DNA of 40,720 nucleotides, taken from assembly GCA_947378425.1 (NCBI GenBank), contig CANCJV010000037.1:1-40720 (forward strand). The letters run 5' to 3'. A program made the translations under genes and the position numbers. This stretch comes from Synechococcaceae cyanobacterium. Its GTDB lineage: Bacteria; Cyanobacteriota; Cyanobacteriia; PCC-6307; Cyanobiaceae. Numbering within the stretch: the stretch's first letter is position 1; the number at the start of each line of letters is the position of its first letter. The notes below the pieces were generated by a model. It was not told the DNA's origin and did not search any database. It saw only the letters and a program-made list of their open reading frames with translations. This document shows, piece by piece, positions 8,486-16,701 of the stretch.

Positions 8486-10185
8486 GCCAGCCCGCCTCCC
8501 AGGCCCCGAACTGGGCACCAACGCTGGCCGCCGCCTTGGCCGAAGCCCTGCCCCGGCTCCATGGCGTCGCCGCCGATCCCCTGATCGACGAGCTGATCGC
8601 CGCCCTCGCCACCGCCCTGGCCCGCGGCGAGCTGGAACTGGATCTGGCCGGGCCGGCCCCGGAGGCGATCCGCAGCGAAGGCTGGCCCGAGGCCCATCGC
8701 CAAAGCCTGGCGAAGTCCCCCCTGGCGGCCGAACCGGAGGGCCCCCTGGTGCTGGTGGCCGGGCAGCGGCTGATGTGGCGCCTGTGGCAGCAACAGCGCC
8801 AGCAGGTGCTCACGACCCTGATCGAGCGGGCCCGGAGCCGACCCGCCGCCGCCGACCAAGCGGCGCACGAGACCACGACAGAAGTCTTGTCCCGGCTGGA
8901 TGAACGCCAGCGCCAGGCGGTGCGGGCCGTGGGGCTGCACGGGCTGGTGCTGCTGGAAGGAGGACCGGGTACGGGCAAGACCAGCACCGTGGCGGCGATG
9001 ATCGCCGCGGCCCAGGCCACCGCTCCAGGCCTGCGGGTGCATCTGGCGGCTCCCACGGGCAAGGCGGCGGCCCGACTGCGCAGCGCCACCGGCGGCCAGC
9101 TGCCCTGCACCACCTTGCACCGGCTGCTCGAAAGCCGCGGCGGCAGCTTCGGCCGCGATCGCCGCCACCCGCTGGAGCTCGATCTGCTGGTGGTCGATGA
9201 GGTCTCAATGGTGGATCTGGGCCTGATGGAAGCCCTGCTCGAGGCCCTGCCACCCGCTTGCCGGCTGGTGCTGGTGGGGGATCCGGCCCAGCTGCCGCCG
9301 ATTGCCCCGGGAGCGGTGCTGCTCGATCTGCAGGAACCGCCCTGGCGGCAGGAGCTGGCCGAGGCGGCCATCACCCTGACCACCACCTACCGCAACACTG
9401 GAGCCATCGCCGCGGTGGCCGCGGCCCTGCGCTCCAAGCTGGGCGCCAGTGGGGCGGCGCCGGCGGCTGCCGCAGCGGTGGCGACCGATCCGATCGCCAG
9501 CATCCGGAACCAGCTGGCCGCCCTCGGCCCCGACGACAACCTGCAGTGGATCCAGGCCCGGCCGCCGCTGCTGCCCCAGGAGCTGATCGCCCCGCTGCGC
9601 CTGCATCACCAGAAGCTGCGGCAGCTGGCCCAGGACTGCGGGCCGGAGGATGGGGCCACCCAGGCGGCCCTGCTGGCGTTGCGCGACCAATTGCTGGTGC
9701 TCACCCCCATCCGGCAGGGACCCTGGGGCCTGGACGCGATCCATCGCTGCCTGCTCGGCGAGCAGCTGCGCCGGCCGCCCGGGGACTGGCCTGCGGGCAC
9801 CCCGGTGCTCTGCACCCGCAATCGGCCCGAACTGGGCCTCGCCAACGGCGATGTCGGCATCCTGATCGGATCGAGCGCCGACCTGCGCCAACGCCGGATC
9901 GTCTTCGGCAGCCCCGGCCTGGAGATCGCCCCGCTGCATCCGGCCCAACTGGCCGGAGCGGCCGAGGCCGCCCTGGCGCTGACGGTGCACAAGGCCCAGG
10001 GCAGCGAGGCCCGGCAGCTGATCGTGCTGTTGCCTCCCGGCCGCACGGATCACCGCCTGCTTTACACCGCCCTGACCCGCGCCAGCGAGCAGGCGCTGTT
10101 GATCACCACGCCGATCCGGAGGGACCAGAAGGACCCGGGCGACGTGCTTGTCAGCCGACAACGGCCCACCGAGCCGAAACCGTGA
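8482..10185 (+). CDS. recD: Exodeoxyribonuclease V subunit alpha (RecD)
   Basis: RecD is the 5'-3' SF1B helicase of the RecBCD complex. Motifs in order: Walker A GGPGTGKTS (~159), a second block LAAPTGKAAARL, the DExx motif VVDEVSMVD (~237), GDPAQLPPIAPG, and near the C-terminus ALTVHKAQGSEARQL (~500) followed by LLYTALTRA. Length 567, against about 600 in enterobacteria. It has the RecD1-type N-terminal helical region that binds RecC (roughly residues 1-140). The ATG overlaps the recB stop by 4 bp. It is the last gene of the operon; no clear terminator hairpin follows. Confidence 0.94.
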   Translation: MSQPASQAPNWAPTLAAALAEALPRLHGVAADPLIDELIAALATALARGELELDLAGPAPEAIRSEGWPEAHRQSLAKSPLAAEPEGPLVLVAGQRLMWRLWQQQRQQVLTTLIERARSRPAAADQAAHETTTEVLSRLDERQRQAVRAVGLHGLVLLEGGPGTGKTSTVAAMIAAAQATAPGLRVHLAAPTGKAAARLRSATGGQLPCTTLHRLLESRGGSFGRDRRHPLELDLLVVDEVSMVDLGLMEALLEALPPACRLVLVGDPAQLPPIAPGAVLLDLQEPPWRQELAEAAITLTTTYRNTGAIAAVAAALRSKLGASGAAPAAAAAVATDPIASIRNQLAALGPDDNLQWIQARPPLLPQELIAPLRLHHQKLRQLAQDCGPEDGATQAALLALRDQLLVLTPIRQGPWGLDAIHRCLLGEQLRRPPGDWPAGTPVLCTRNRPELGLANGDVGILIGSSADLRQRRIVFGSPGLEIAPLHPAQLAGAAEAALALTVHKAQGSEARQLIVLLPPGRTDHRLLYTALTRASEQALLITTPIRRDQKDPGDVLVSRQRPTEPKP

Positions 10186-10596
10186 AGCTGGTTTAACAGA
10201 GCAGAACAATGGGCAACATGTCAAAGAAAAGTGAACAGCTTCAGAGCGGCCAGTGTCATCGGCCCATACTTCTCTCATCGGCGGGGACTTCACTCCCTAC
10301 CGGCCTTGCCAGAGCCCCTGCTCCAATAGTCTCCCCTGTAGGGAGCCCTTCTCATTCCACCCCGGAATGACCTCTTGCATCGCAACAATCTCCACGTCAA
10401 TCTTGATCGATCTGGATGATTGAGGTGCCCCGGAGGTCTCCATAGGGCAACCACCTGGACACCCTGGCCCCAGGTGGCTCTGGTCAGTCTTTTCCTCCAT
10501 GCTCGACGCTATCCTGACCTGTTGATGGGGCCCATGGGCCCGAACGCGATGCCTTCTGTGCCGGCGGCCTCCAGGTCCTGCCCCGAGCCGTCAATC
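10186..10596. other. Intergenic region recD-cupin, no gene recognised
   Basis: About 410 bp with no open frame that looks coding. An open frame of 67 codons on the minus strand (10297-10500) has no recognisable features. The region carries two adjacent perfect small inverted repeats, listed separately. Its base composition is visibly lower in GC than the recBCD genes, as expected for a non-coding spacer that holds the promoter for the downstream cupin. Confidence 0.5.
10331..10370. promoter_or_regulatory. Two adjacent small hairpins upstream of the cupin gene
   Basis: CTCCC-CTGTA-GGGAG lies at 10331-10345 and TCATTCC-ACCCC-GGAATGA at 10352-10370. Both are perfect inverted repeats with 5-nt centres. 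The CATTCC/GGAATG pair recurs at 11020-11035 upstream of the DEAD-box helicase gene. They may be RNA hairpins or a protein-binding dyad; the role is unknown. Confidence 0.35.
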
Positions 10597-10977
10597 ATGG
10601 CGACAGAGAGTGTCCCGGAGTCACGCACAGTGCGGCCCTGGGGATGGTTTGAAACCCTGGCAGAAGGTGAGGGGTATCGCGTCAAACGACTGCGCATCCT
10701 CGCCGGCCGTCGCATCAGCCTGCAACGCCATCGCCATCGCTGTGAGCACTGGATCATCGCCAGCGGTCACGGCTTGATCGACTGCCAGGGGGGCAGCAGG
10801 CACGCCACCAGCGGCGATACCTTCTTCATCCCGCTGGGTGACCTGCATCGAGCCGCGGCCGGCAGCGAGGATCTGGAAATCATCGAGGTGCAACGCGGCG
10901 CCCTGCTGAGCGAGACGGACATCGAACGGTTTGATGACGATTTCGGTCGGGTGGTAAAGTCTCATTTCAACCTTTGA
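10597..10977 (+). CDS. Cupin, mannose-6-phosphate isomerase type II-like
   Basis: A small single-domain cupin of 126 residues, like the C-terminal isomerase domain of bifunctional phosphomannose isomerase/GDP-mannose pyrophosphorylase. It starts with the family pattern RPWGWFE, continues with the metal-site motif HRHRCEHW, then GDTFFIPLGDLHR, and ends with the family-typical E-x-D-I-E-R-x-x-D-D-x-G-R segment. It may interconvert mannose-6-phosphate and fructose-6-phosphate, supplying GDP-mannose pathways, but isolated cupins of this type are often only annotated by homology. ATG 10597 is the start nearest the conserved domain; in-frame ATGs at 10549, 10534, 10525 and 10420 make the N-terminus uncertain, and no Shine-Dalgarno decides it. 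Confidence 0.8.
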   Translation: MATESVPESRTVRPWGWFETLAEGEGYRVKRLRILAGRRISLQRHRHRCEHWIIASGHGLIDCQGGSRHATSGDTFFIPLGDLHRAAAGSEDLEIIEVQRGALLSETDIERFDDDFGRVVKSHFNL

Positions 10978-11000
10978 TCAAGGATGAGGCAGCTCTGGAG

Positions 11001-11095
11001 AGGAGGTGAAGCCGTCGCTCATTCCATCAGGAATGTCCGAGCCGCTCACCGATCAACCCCTCTCCTTCCACCGGGTCGCTGCCGGCCTGCGTTGA
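11001..11095 (+). promoter_or_regulatory. deaD leader: orphan Shine-Dalgarno, hairpin and possible 29-codon uORF
   Basis: A strong AGGAGG at 11001-11006 has no normal start codon 5-12 nt downstream. A GTG at 11006 overlaps it and opens a 29-codon frame ending at TGA 11093-11095. A perfect hairpin, CATTCC-ATCA-GGAATG, occupies 11020-11035. DEAD-box RNA helicase genes are often cold-regulated through their leaders, so a role in translation control is a reasonable guess. Nothing proves the small frame is translated. Confidence 0.25.
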
Positions 11096-11149
11096 AGGAT
11101 TCACCAGGCCACTCTCACCTTGATCCAGAACACTGACGGTGTCGCCGAC

Positions 11150-13336
11150 ATGGGCGTCACTGAGACGAACACGGCCGTGCTCCTGAGCGATAGCTCGCCC
11201 GAGCCCGGCACCATTCCCACGGCAGCGTTGAGCTCCGCTCAAGCTGACGTTGAGCTCGCATCAGCTGAGCCAGAAGCCATGCAGCCGTCTGGTGAGGCGT
11301 TGGTGGTGCCAGACCTGCCCCAGAGCGACTTCAACACACCGGAACCCAGCCCGATCGGCGACGGAGCGGCTCGCGATCAGGTCGCTGGCGATGACATCGG
11401 CAGCGAAAAAGTAAAAACCTCCAGGAGTGCAGTCAGCTCGACAACAGCAGACGCGAAGACAACAGAAGCGATCGAAGCCGATAAAACAGAATCCGCCACG
11501 ATCAAATCCCTGGACGAAGTCCAACTGAATAACGAGAACCCCAACAACAACGATCTGCAAGTTTCAGCCGTGAGCATCGAAACCACGTCCAGCGCCACCA
11601 CCCCGAGCGCTGCCCCAGCCGACGCCGACAATCTCAGTCCGGAGAGCGGTTTTGTCCCCTTCGGGCTGCGGGCCGATCTGCTGGAGGGCCTCAGCGCCAT
11701 CGGCTTCCAGACTCCATCGCCGATCCAGCTGGCCGCGATTCCGGAGCTGTTGCTTGGACGCGATCTGGTCGGCCAGGCCCAGACGGGCACGGGCAAAACG
11801 GCAGCGTTCGGCCTGCCCCTGCTGCACCGGCTCGATCCGGAGCAACGCAAACCCCAGGTGCTGGTGCTCACCCCCACGCGGGAACTGGCGATTCAGGTGG
11901 CTGAAGCCATCACGAGTTACGCCGCCCGCATGCCCCGCGTCAAGGTTTTGGCGATCTATGGCGGCTCCGATTTCCGCGATCAGATTCAACATCTCAAGCG
12001 TGGCGTCCAGATCGTGGTCGGCACCCCAGGCCGGGTGATGGATCACATGCGCCAGGGCACCCTGGATCTCTCGGAACTGCGCAGCCTCGTGCTCGATGAA
12101 GCCGATGAAATGTTGCGCATGGGCTTCATCGACGATGTCGAGTGGGTGCTCGAAAAGTTACCCAGTGAGCGTCAGGTGGTGCTGTTCTCGGCCACCATGC
12201 CGACAGAAATCCGGCGCCTCTCGCACCGTTATCTCAAGGATCCCGCCGAGATCACCATCAAAACCAAAGGGGCTGATGGCCGCCGCATCCGCCAGCGCTA
12301 TCTGATGGTCAATGCGCCCCAGAAACTCGAAGCTCTGGAACGGGTGCTCGAGGCCGAACGCAGTGAAGGGGTGATCATCTTCGCCCGCACCAAGGCGGTC
12401 ACCCTGACGGTGGCCGAATCTCTCGAAGCCCACGGCTATGACGTGGCGGTGCTCAACGGCGATGTGCCCCAGGCCCAGCGCGAGCGCACCATCGAGCGCC
12501 TGCGCGATGGCCGCGTCGATGTGCTGGTGGCCACCGACGTGGCCGCCCGGGGCCTGGACGTCGAGCGGATCAATCTCGTCGTCAACTACGACATTCCCTT
12601 CGATGGCGAGGCCTACGTGCACCGCATCGGCCGTACGGGCCGGGCCGGCCGCAGCGGCGACGCCATTCTCTTCCTCACCCCCAGGGAACGTCGCTTCCTG
12701 GGCGGACTGGAGCGCACCGTCGGCCAACCGATCGAGCCGATGGAGGTGCCTGGCAATGCCACCATCAACCAACATCGTCTGGACCGCCTGCGCGAGCGCC
12801 TCACCACTGGCCTCGATGGCCAGGGACGCAGCGAGGAAGAACTGGCCCTGCTGGGCGAAATCGTGCAGCGCGTCTGCCAGGAACAGGGCTGCAGCGGCGA
12901 ACAACTGGCCGTGGCCGCCCTGGCCCTCAGCCTCGGCAGCAAGCCGCTGCTGCAGCAAGGAGAAGAGCGCTGGACCTCTCCCCGTCCCTCCTCCCGGGAG
13001 GGTTCCCGCGACGGCGGTTTTGATCGGGAGCGCGGCGATCGCGATGGCGGCGGGGCACGCCGCGTCCTCCCCGATCGCCAGGACGGCCCTCCCGAGGCCC
13101 ACATGGAGCGCTTCCGCATTGAAGTGGGCTGGCGCGATCGGGTCAAACCCGGCAACATCGTGGGCGCCATTGCCAACGAAGCCGGCATCACCGGTCGCTC
13201 GATCGGGCGCATCCGGATCTTTGACGCCCACAGCACCGTGGATCTGCCCAAGGGAATGCCTGAGGAGGTCTTCAGCGATCTCCAGCGCCTGAAGGTGATG
13301 AACCGGGAACTCCAGATCTCACGACTCACCGTTTGA
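11150..13336 (+). CDS. deaD: DEAD-box ATP-dependent RNA helicase (DeaD/CsdA type)
   Basis: An RNA-unwinding ATPase of 728 residues, probably involved in ribosome assembly, mRNA turnover or cold growth. It has the Q-motif region FQTPSPIQ (~185), Walker A AQTGTGKT (~208), PTREL, the DEAD box in VLDEADEML (~316), SAT (~348), and HRIGRTGRAGR (~491). After a linker rich in Arg/Gly/Ser/Asp, the C-terminus (~650-725) is a DbpA-type RNA-binding domain (FRIEVGWRDRVKPGNIVGAI). The first ~165 residues are a low-complexity Ala/Ser/Thr/Asp/Glu region with no domain, unusual for the family, and their DNA is richer in A. The start is ATG 11150; an in-frame TTG at 11120 is the alternative. The stop overlaps a possible TTG start of the next gene (TTGA). 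Confidence 0.93.
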   Translation: MGVTETNTAVLLSDSSPEPGTIPTAALSSAQADVELASAEPEAMQPSGEALVVPDLPQSDFNTPEPSPIGDGAARDQVAGDDIGSEKVKTSRSAVSSTTADAKTTEAIEADKTESATIKSLDEVQLNNENPNNNDLQVSAVSIETTSSATTPSAAPADADNLSPESGFVPFGLRADLLEGLSAIGFQTPSPIQLAAIPELLLGRDLVGQAQTGTGKTAAFGLPLLHRLDPEQRKPQVLVLTPTRELAIQVAEAITSYAARMPRVKVLAIYGGSDFRDQIQHLKRGVQIVVGTPGRVMDHMRQGTLDLSELRSLVLDEADEMLRMGFIDDVEWVLEKLPSERQVVLFSATMPTEIRRLSHRYLKDPAEITIKTKGADGRRIRQRYLMVNAPQKLEALERVLEAERSEGVIIFARTKAVTLTVAESLEAHGYDVAVLNGDVPQAQRERTIERLRDGRVDVLVATDVAARGLDVERINLVVNYDIPFDGEAYVHRIGRTGRAGRSGDAILFLTPRERRFLGGLERTVGQPIEPMEVPGNATINQHRLDRLRERLTTGLDGQGRSEEELALLGEIVQRVCQEQGCSGEQLAVAALALSLGSKPLLQQGEERWTSPRPSSREGSRDGGFDRERGDRDGGGARRVLPDRQDGPPEAHMERFRIEVGWRDRVKPGNIVGAIANEAGITGRSIGRIRIFDAHSTVDLPKGMPEEVFSDLQRLKVMNRELQISRLTV

Positions 13337-13359
13337 ATCCCACGACCCGTTTCTTTCCC

Positions 13360-13665
13360 ATGGTTCGCGACCAGCTGTGCCGGCACTCCGCGATCGTTCC
13401 GGCAGCTCTGCTGATGGTGGCCTTCCTGCCGATCGGGACCGACCTGGGACATCCCGCCAGGGCAGAGTCGGGCATGGGCGCGATCGTCAAGGCCTTCTGT
13501 CTGTCGGCCTTCGAGAGCGAAATGTCCCAGTCCGGCAAGACACCTCCCGCCGGCATGGCTGACTTCGCCTGCGGCTGCGTAGCCGATCGGATTGGCAATG
13601 GCAGCAGCCTTGACTCAGCCCGCAGTGACTGCCGTCAGGCCACCGCCCGCCGCTACCCGATCTGA
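13360..13665 (+). CDS. Small secreted hypothetical protein with four Cys
   Basis: Not a recognised family. From ATG 13360 it encodes 101 residues: a positively charged start, a hydrophobic stretch (IVPAALLMVAFLP) and an Ala-x-Ala-like site near HPARAES, consistent with a Sec signal peptide. The mature part of ~70 residues has Cys in AFCLSAF, FACGCVAD and SDCRQ, spaced so that disulphides in the periplasm or thylakoid lumen are plausible. An alternative start is TTG 13333, which overlaps the deaD stop as TTGA and would put the gene in the deaD operon; the extra nine residues do not spoil the signal peptide. Codon use matches its neighbours, which supports a real gene. Confidence 0.65.
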   Translation: MVRDQLCRHSAIVPAALLMVAFLPIGTDLGHPARAESGMGAIVKAFCLSAFESEMSQSGKTPPAGMADFACGCVADRIGNGSSLDSARSDCRQATARRYPI

Positions 13666-13686
13666 GGGGCCCCAGCCCCCCGCTCA
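13663..13686. terminator. Possible bidirectional terminator hairpin
   Basis: TGAG-GGG ... CCCC-CTCA arms flank a C-rich centre between two convergent genes. The stem includes one bulge. It overlaps the stop codon of the upstream gene and has no U-tract, so it is a weak call. Confidence 0.25.
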
Positions 13687-13705
13687 GGCGGCGCCACGTC
13701 CCGGA

Positions 13706-13987
13706 TCAGGCACACAGTCGGGTGACTTCAACGGAGGACACCACACTCAGTTGCGACATGCCCAGCCGTTCAACGGCGGCGACCAGGGAAGGCTGGACTT
13801 CCAGCCCTTCGCTGCCGACCATGGTCTGCAGCAGATCAAACCGATCGTGGAGAGCAAGCTCTCCGTCCTCGCTCCAGGCGAGGCTCCAAAACACGGGGGC
13901 CGTCATCACGGGGATCGCAGGGATCAGGGTTTCCTGACAATGCCGCAGCCTGGTTGGCAGCGCGTCAATCTTCAAGATTGCTTCCAC
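13706..13987 (-). CDS. Hypothetical protein, 93 residues
   Basis: An open frame on the minus strand from GTG 13987, convergent with the preceding gene. The product is soluble and mixed in character, with a central ALHDRFDLLQTMV segment and a C-terminal half that looks like an alternating helix/strand domain. No motif, membrane segment or signal peptide is seen, and the family is not recognised. Third-position GC is high, as in neighbouring real genes, and the frames on the other strand have poorer composition; this is the main support. The function is unknown. Confidence 0.5.
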   Translation of the reverse strand: MEAILKIDALPTRLRHCQETLIPAIPVMTAPVFWSLAWSEDGELALHDRFDLLQTMVGSEGLEVQPSLVAAVERLGMSQLSVVSSVEVTRLCA

Positions 13988-14287
13988 TCCGCTTCAAGGT
14001 TCTCCATGGTCGGGCTCGGCCACCGGTCCAGCAGAGAGCAAGCGCGGACCGGGAAATTTCCTCCCTGGGAAGCCGTGGCCTGAGTTGGCTCTGGGCCTGA
14101 GTTGTAAGGTGGCTGGCATTCCAAGGTGTTCTGGCTCCCTTCGGCACGCCCAGCCCGCAGTGACCCATCAGGGTTCGACACCTCTCCAGGCTTCGATCTC
14201 CGGCTTCACCGTTCACCTGGCCGTGCCTGGGTTCACCCGGCATCGGACGAATCCTCACCGATCTTCTCCAGTTCCAGGCTTCAGTTC
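13988..14287. other. 300 bp leader/spacer upstream of the RRM gene
   Basis: No convincing gene. It holds the 10-bp palindrome GGAAATTTCC (14052-14061) and a direct repeat GGCCTGAGTTG (14077-14087 and 14094-14104, period 17 bp). The frame of the downstream gene is open back to 14126, but the protein upstream of its ATG has no domain character. Genes for cyanobacterial RRM proteins are often cold-induced with long leaders, which would fit a long untranslated region here. Confidence 0.4.
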
Positions 14288-14680
14288 ATGACCATTTACG
14301 TCGGCAACCTCTCGTTCCAGGCCGAACGCGAGGACCTTCTCGATCTGTTCGGCCAGTACGGCGAAGTTCGCCAGTGCAGCCTCCCCCTCGACCGCGAAAC
14401 CGGTCGCAAACGCGGTTTCGCCTTCGTCGAACTCGCCGATGACGCCGCTGAGCAGAAGGCCATCGACGATCTCCAGGATGTGGAGTGGATGGGCCGCATG
14501 ATCCGCGTCAACAAAGCCACACCGCGCGAGGGCGGCGGTGGTGGTGGTCGCTACGGCGGTAGCGGGGGCGGTGGACGCTCCGGCGGCGGCGGCCGTTCCG
14601 GCGGAGGCGGCAGTGCCGGGGGCTACGGCGGGGGCGGCGGCGGTGGTTACGAGGGTGGAGGCGGCGGTAATCGCTGGTGA
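14288..14680 (+). CDS. Single-RRM glycine-rich RNA-binding protein (Rbp family)
   Basis: A 130-residue RNA-binding protein of the cyanobacterial Rbp family. The RRM occupies residues 1-80 and shows RNP2 (IYVGNL) right at the N-terminus and RNP1 (KRGFAFVEL) near residue 38. The tail from ~84 onward is almost entirely Gly with interspersed Arg, Ser and Tyr, as in the group with glycine-rich C-termini. Known relatives are cold-inducible and bind single-stranded RNA; some take part in mRNA localisation or stability. ATG 14288 is fixed by RNP2. The Gly-rich tail is coded by GGC/GGT-rich DNA that opens long spurious frames on both strands, one of which runs into the following gene. Confidence 0.92.
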   Translation: MTIYVGNLSFQAEREDLLDLFGQYGEVRQCSLPLDRETGRKRGFAFVELADDAAEQKAIDDLQDVEWMGRMIRVNKATPREGGGGGGRYGGSGGGGRSGGGGRSGGGGSAGGYGGGGGGGYEGGGGGNRW

Positions 14681-14693
14681 CTCCATCGCTCCT

Positions 14694-16511
14694 TTGAACA
14701 ACCCCGGGTTCAGGTCGATCGGCTCCATCGATGAAGGGGGTCTGGAGCGGCTGCTTGCTCGGCTCCACCCCCATCGCGGCACGATCCGCCTGGCCAGCTT
14801 CTGCTCGGTGGTCAACAAGCTTCTGGATCTGGCCCCGCCGGTCCTGATCGGTCTGGCCGTCGATGTGGTCGCCCGTCAGCAGACCTCCTGGCTCTCCCAG
14901 CTGGGCTACAGGTCCGTACCCAGCCAGCTGATGCTGCTGGCCTTCGTTTCGTTCCTGGTCTGGAGCGGCGAATCCCTGTTCGAATATCTCTACGGCCTGC
15001 TCTGGCGCAACCTCGCCCAGACCGTGCAGCACGAACTGCGGATCGAGGCCTACGACCATCTGCAGCGCCTGGAGATGGCGTTCTTTGAAGCCAGCAGCTC
15101 CGGCCGGCTGATGACCGTCCTCAATGACGACATCAACCAACTGGAGCGGTTCCTGGACCACGGCGCCAATGAAATCCTGCAGCTGATCACCACCGTGGTG
15201 GCCGTGGGTCTGATGATGCTGGCCCTCTCCCCCACGATTGCCGGCGTTTCCTTTCTGCCGATTCCGGTGATTCTCTGGGGATCCCTGCGCTTCCAGCGCA
15301 GCCTCGCTCCCCGTTACGCCGAAGTCCGCGAACGGGCCGGGGATCTGGCCAGCCGACTCACCAACAACCTCGGCGGCATGCTCACGATCAAGAGTTATGC
15401 CGCCGAGGACTGGGAGTTGCGGCGCCTGACGGACCAGAGCGATGGTTACCGGCTCAGCAATCGCCGCGCCATCCGGCGATCGGCCGCCTTCATCCCGCTG
15501 ATCCGCTTCGCGATCCTGTTCGCGTTCCTGGCGATCCTGGTGATCGGTGGGCTGCAGGCCTGGCAAGGCAGCCTGGCCATCGGCACCTACAGCTTCCTGG
15601 TCTTCATCACCCAACGGCTGCTCTGGCCCCTCACCACCCTGGGCCGCACCCTTGATGACTATCAGCGCTCGATGGCCTCAGCCCGGCGGGTGCTCGACCT
15701 GCTGGACACGCCGATCGCCATCCCCTCCGGTGATCGCCCCCTGCCCCTGAAGCAGGTGCGAGGGGAACTGCGCTTTGGAGCTGTGGCCTTCGCCTACGCC
15801 GGCCGCACTCCCCTGCTGAGCGACTTCAACCTGGAGGTTCCGGCCGGAGCCACGATCGGCATTGTCGGCGCCACCGGTTCGGGCAAAAGCACCATCGTCA
15901 AGTTGCTGCTGCGTCTCTATGAGATCGAAGCGGGCCAGATCCTGCTGGATGGTCTGCCGATCAGCGGCCTGCGCCTGCAGGATCTGCGCCGCTGCATCGG
16001 CCTGGTCAGTCAGGAGGTGTTTCTGTTTCATGGCTCGGTGGCGGAGAACATCGCCTACGGCAGCTTTGACGCCCCGCGCCCGGACATCGAGAGGGCGGCC
16101 CAGCAGGCCGAAGCCGCCAGCTTCATCGAAGCACTGCCCCATGGCTACGACACGGTGGTGGGGGAGCGGGGGCAGCGGCTCTCGGGCGGTCAGCGGCAGC
16201 GAATCGCCCTGGCCCGCGCCATTCTCAAGAACCCGCCGGTGCTGATCCTCGATGAGGCCACGGCCGCCGTCGACAACGAAACCGAGGCCGCCATCCAGCG
16301 CTCGCTTGAGCAGATCACCGCCGGCCGCACCACCTTGGTGATCGCCCACCGCCTCAGCACGGTGCGCCATGCCCACCGCATCATCGTCATGGAGCGGGGC
16401 CGGATCGTCGAAAGTGGAAGCCACGACGATCTGTTGCAGCGGGGCGGCGCCTATGCCGAGCTCTGGCGGGTGCAGGCCGGCCTGCGTCCCGGAGAACCGC
16501 TGCGGCTGTGA
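14694..16511 (+). CDS. ABC exporter, fused permease and ATPase (MsbA/MDR type)
   Basis: A half-transporter of ~605 residues that should dimerise. The N-terminal half holds six membrane helices (clear ones around LDLAPPVLIGLAVDVV, LQLITTVVAVGLMMLAL, and FAILFAFLAILVIGGL). The C-terminal ATPase has Walker A GATGSGKST, the signature LSGGQRQRIALARAI, Walker B PVLILDEATAAVD and the switch His in IAHRLST. Relatives export lipids, peptides or drugs; the substrate is not predictable here. The frame is open upstream into the Gly-rich tail of the RRM gene, so the start is inferred. TTG 14694, 14 bp after that gene's stop, gives a natural N-terminus, but GTG or other TTG codons nearby are possible. A hairpin follows 25 bp after the stop. 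Confidence 0.9.
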   Translation: MNNPGFRSIGSIDEGGLERLLARLHPHRGTIRLASFCSVVNKLLDLAPPVLIGLAVDVVARQQTSWLSQLGYRSVPSQLMLLAFVSFLVWSGESLFEYLYGLLWRNLAQTVQHELRIEAYDHLQRLEMAFFEASSSGRLMTVLNDDINQLERFLDHGANEILQLITTVVAVGLMMLALSPTIAGVSFLPIPVILWGSLRFQRSLAPRYAEVRERAGDLASRLTNNLGGMLTIKSYAAEDWELRRLTDQSDGYRLSNRRAIRRSAAFIPLIRFAILFAFLAILVIGGLQAWQGSLAIGTYSFLVFITQRLLWPLTTLGRTLDDYQRSMASARRVLDLLDTPIAIPSGDRPLPLKQVRGELRFGAVAFAYAGRTPLLSDFNLEVPAGATIGIVGATGSGKSTIVKLLLRLYEIEAGQILLDGLPISGLRLQDLRRCIGLVSQEVFLFHGSVAENIAYGSFDAPRPDIERAAQQAEAASFIEALPHGYDTVVGERGQRLSGGQRQRIALARAILKNPPVLILDEATAAVDNETEAAIQRSLEQITAGRTTLVIAHRLSTVRHAHRIIVMERGRIVESGSHDDLLQRGGAYAELWRVQAGLRPGEPLRL

Positions 16512-16535
16512 TCAGAGCCAAGCTGGGATCAGCCC

Positions 16536-16556
16536 CACCAGGCCCAGGCCCTGGTG
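16536..16556 (+). terminator. Hairpin after the ABC exporter gene
   Basis: CACCAGG-CCCAGGC-CCTGGTG is a perfect 7-bp stem with a 7-nt loop, 25 bp after the stop codon. No U-tract follows, so intrinsic termination is not certain. Confidence 0.4.
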
Positions 16557-16701
16557 AGCTCCATCGCCACGACGGCAACCAGCCAGCGGGGACTGGCCGT
16601 TGCTTCGGACATCGCCGTGAACACCCCTGCTGATCTGACCCGTTGCGGAAGCGCCTCACGATGAACCACCTGGTTCTCACCCCTGCCCTAGCGTCGATTC
16701 A

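Noticed and set aside
4900..9200. GCTGGTGG octamers as Chi sites for RecBCD
   Set aside because: The E. coli sequence is not known to work in cyanobacteria, and GCTGGTGG is common in any Leu/Val/Gly-coding GC-rich DNA.
14052..14061. GGAAATTTCC palindrome as an operator
   Set aside because: A single 10-bp palindrome with no second copy upstream of another gene; chance cannot be excluded.
14160..14185. GGGTTCGACACC as a tRNA T-arm
   Set aside because: Only a 3-bp stem forms and no acceptor, D or anticodon arm can be folded around it.
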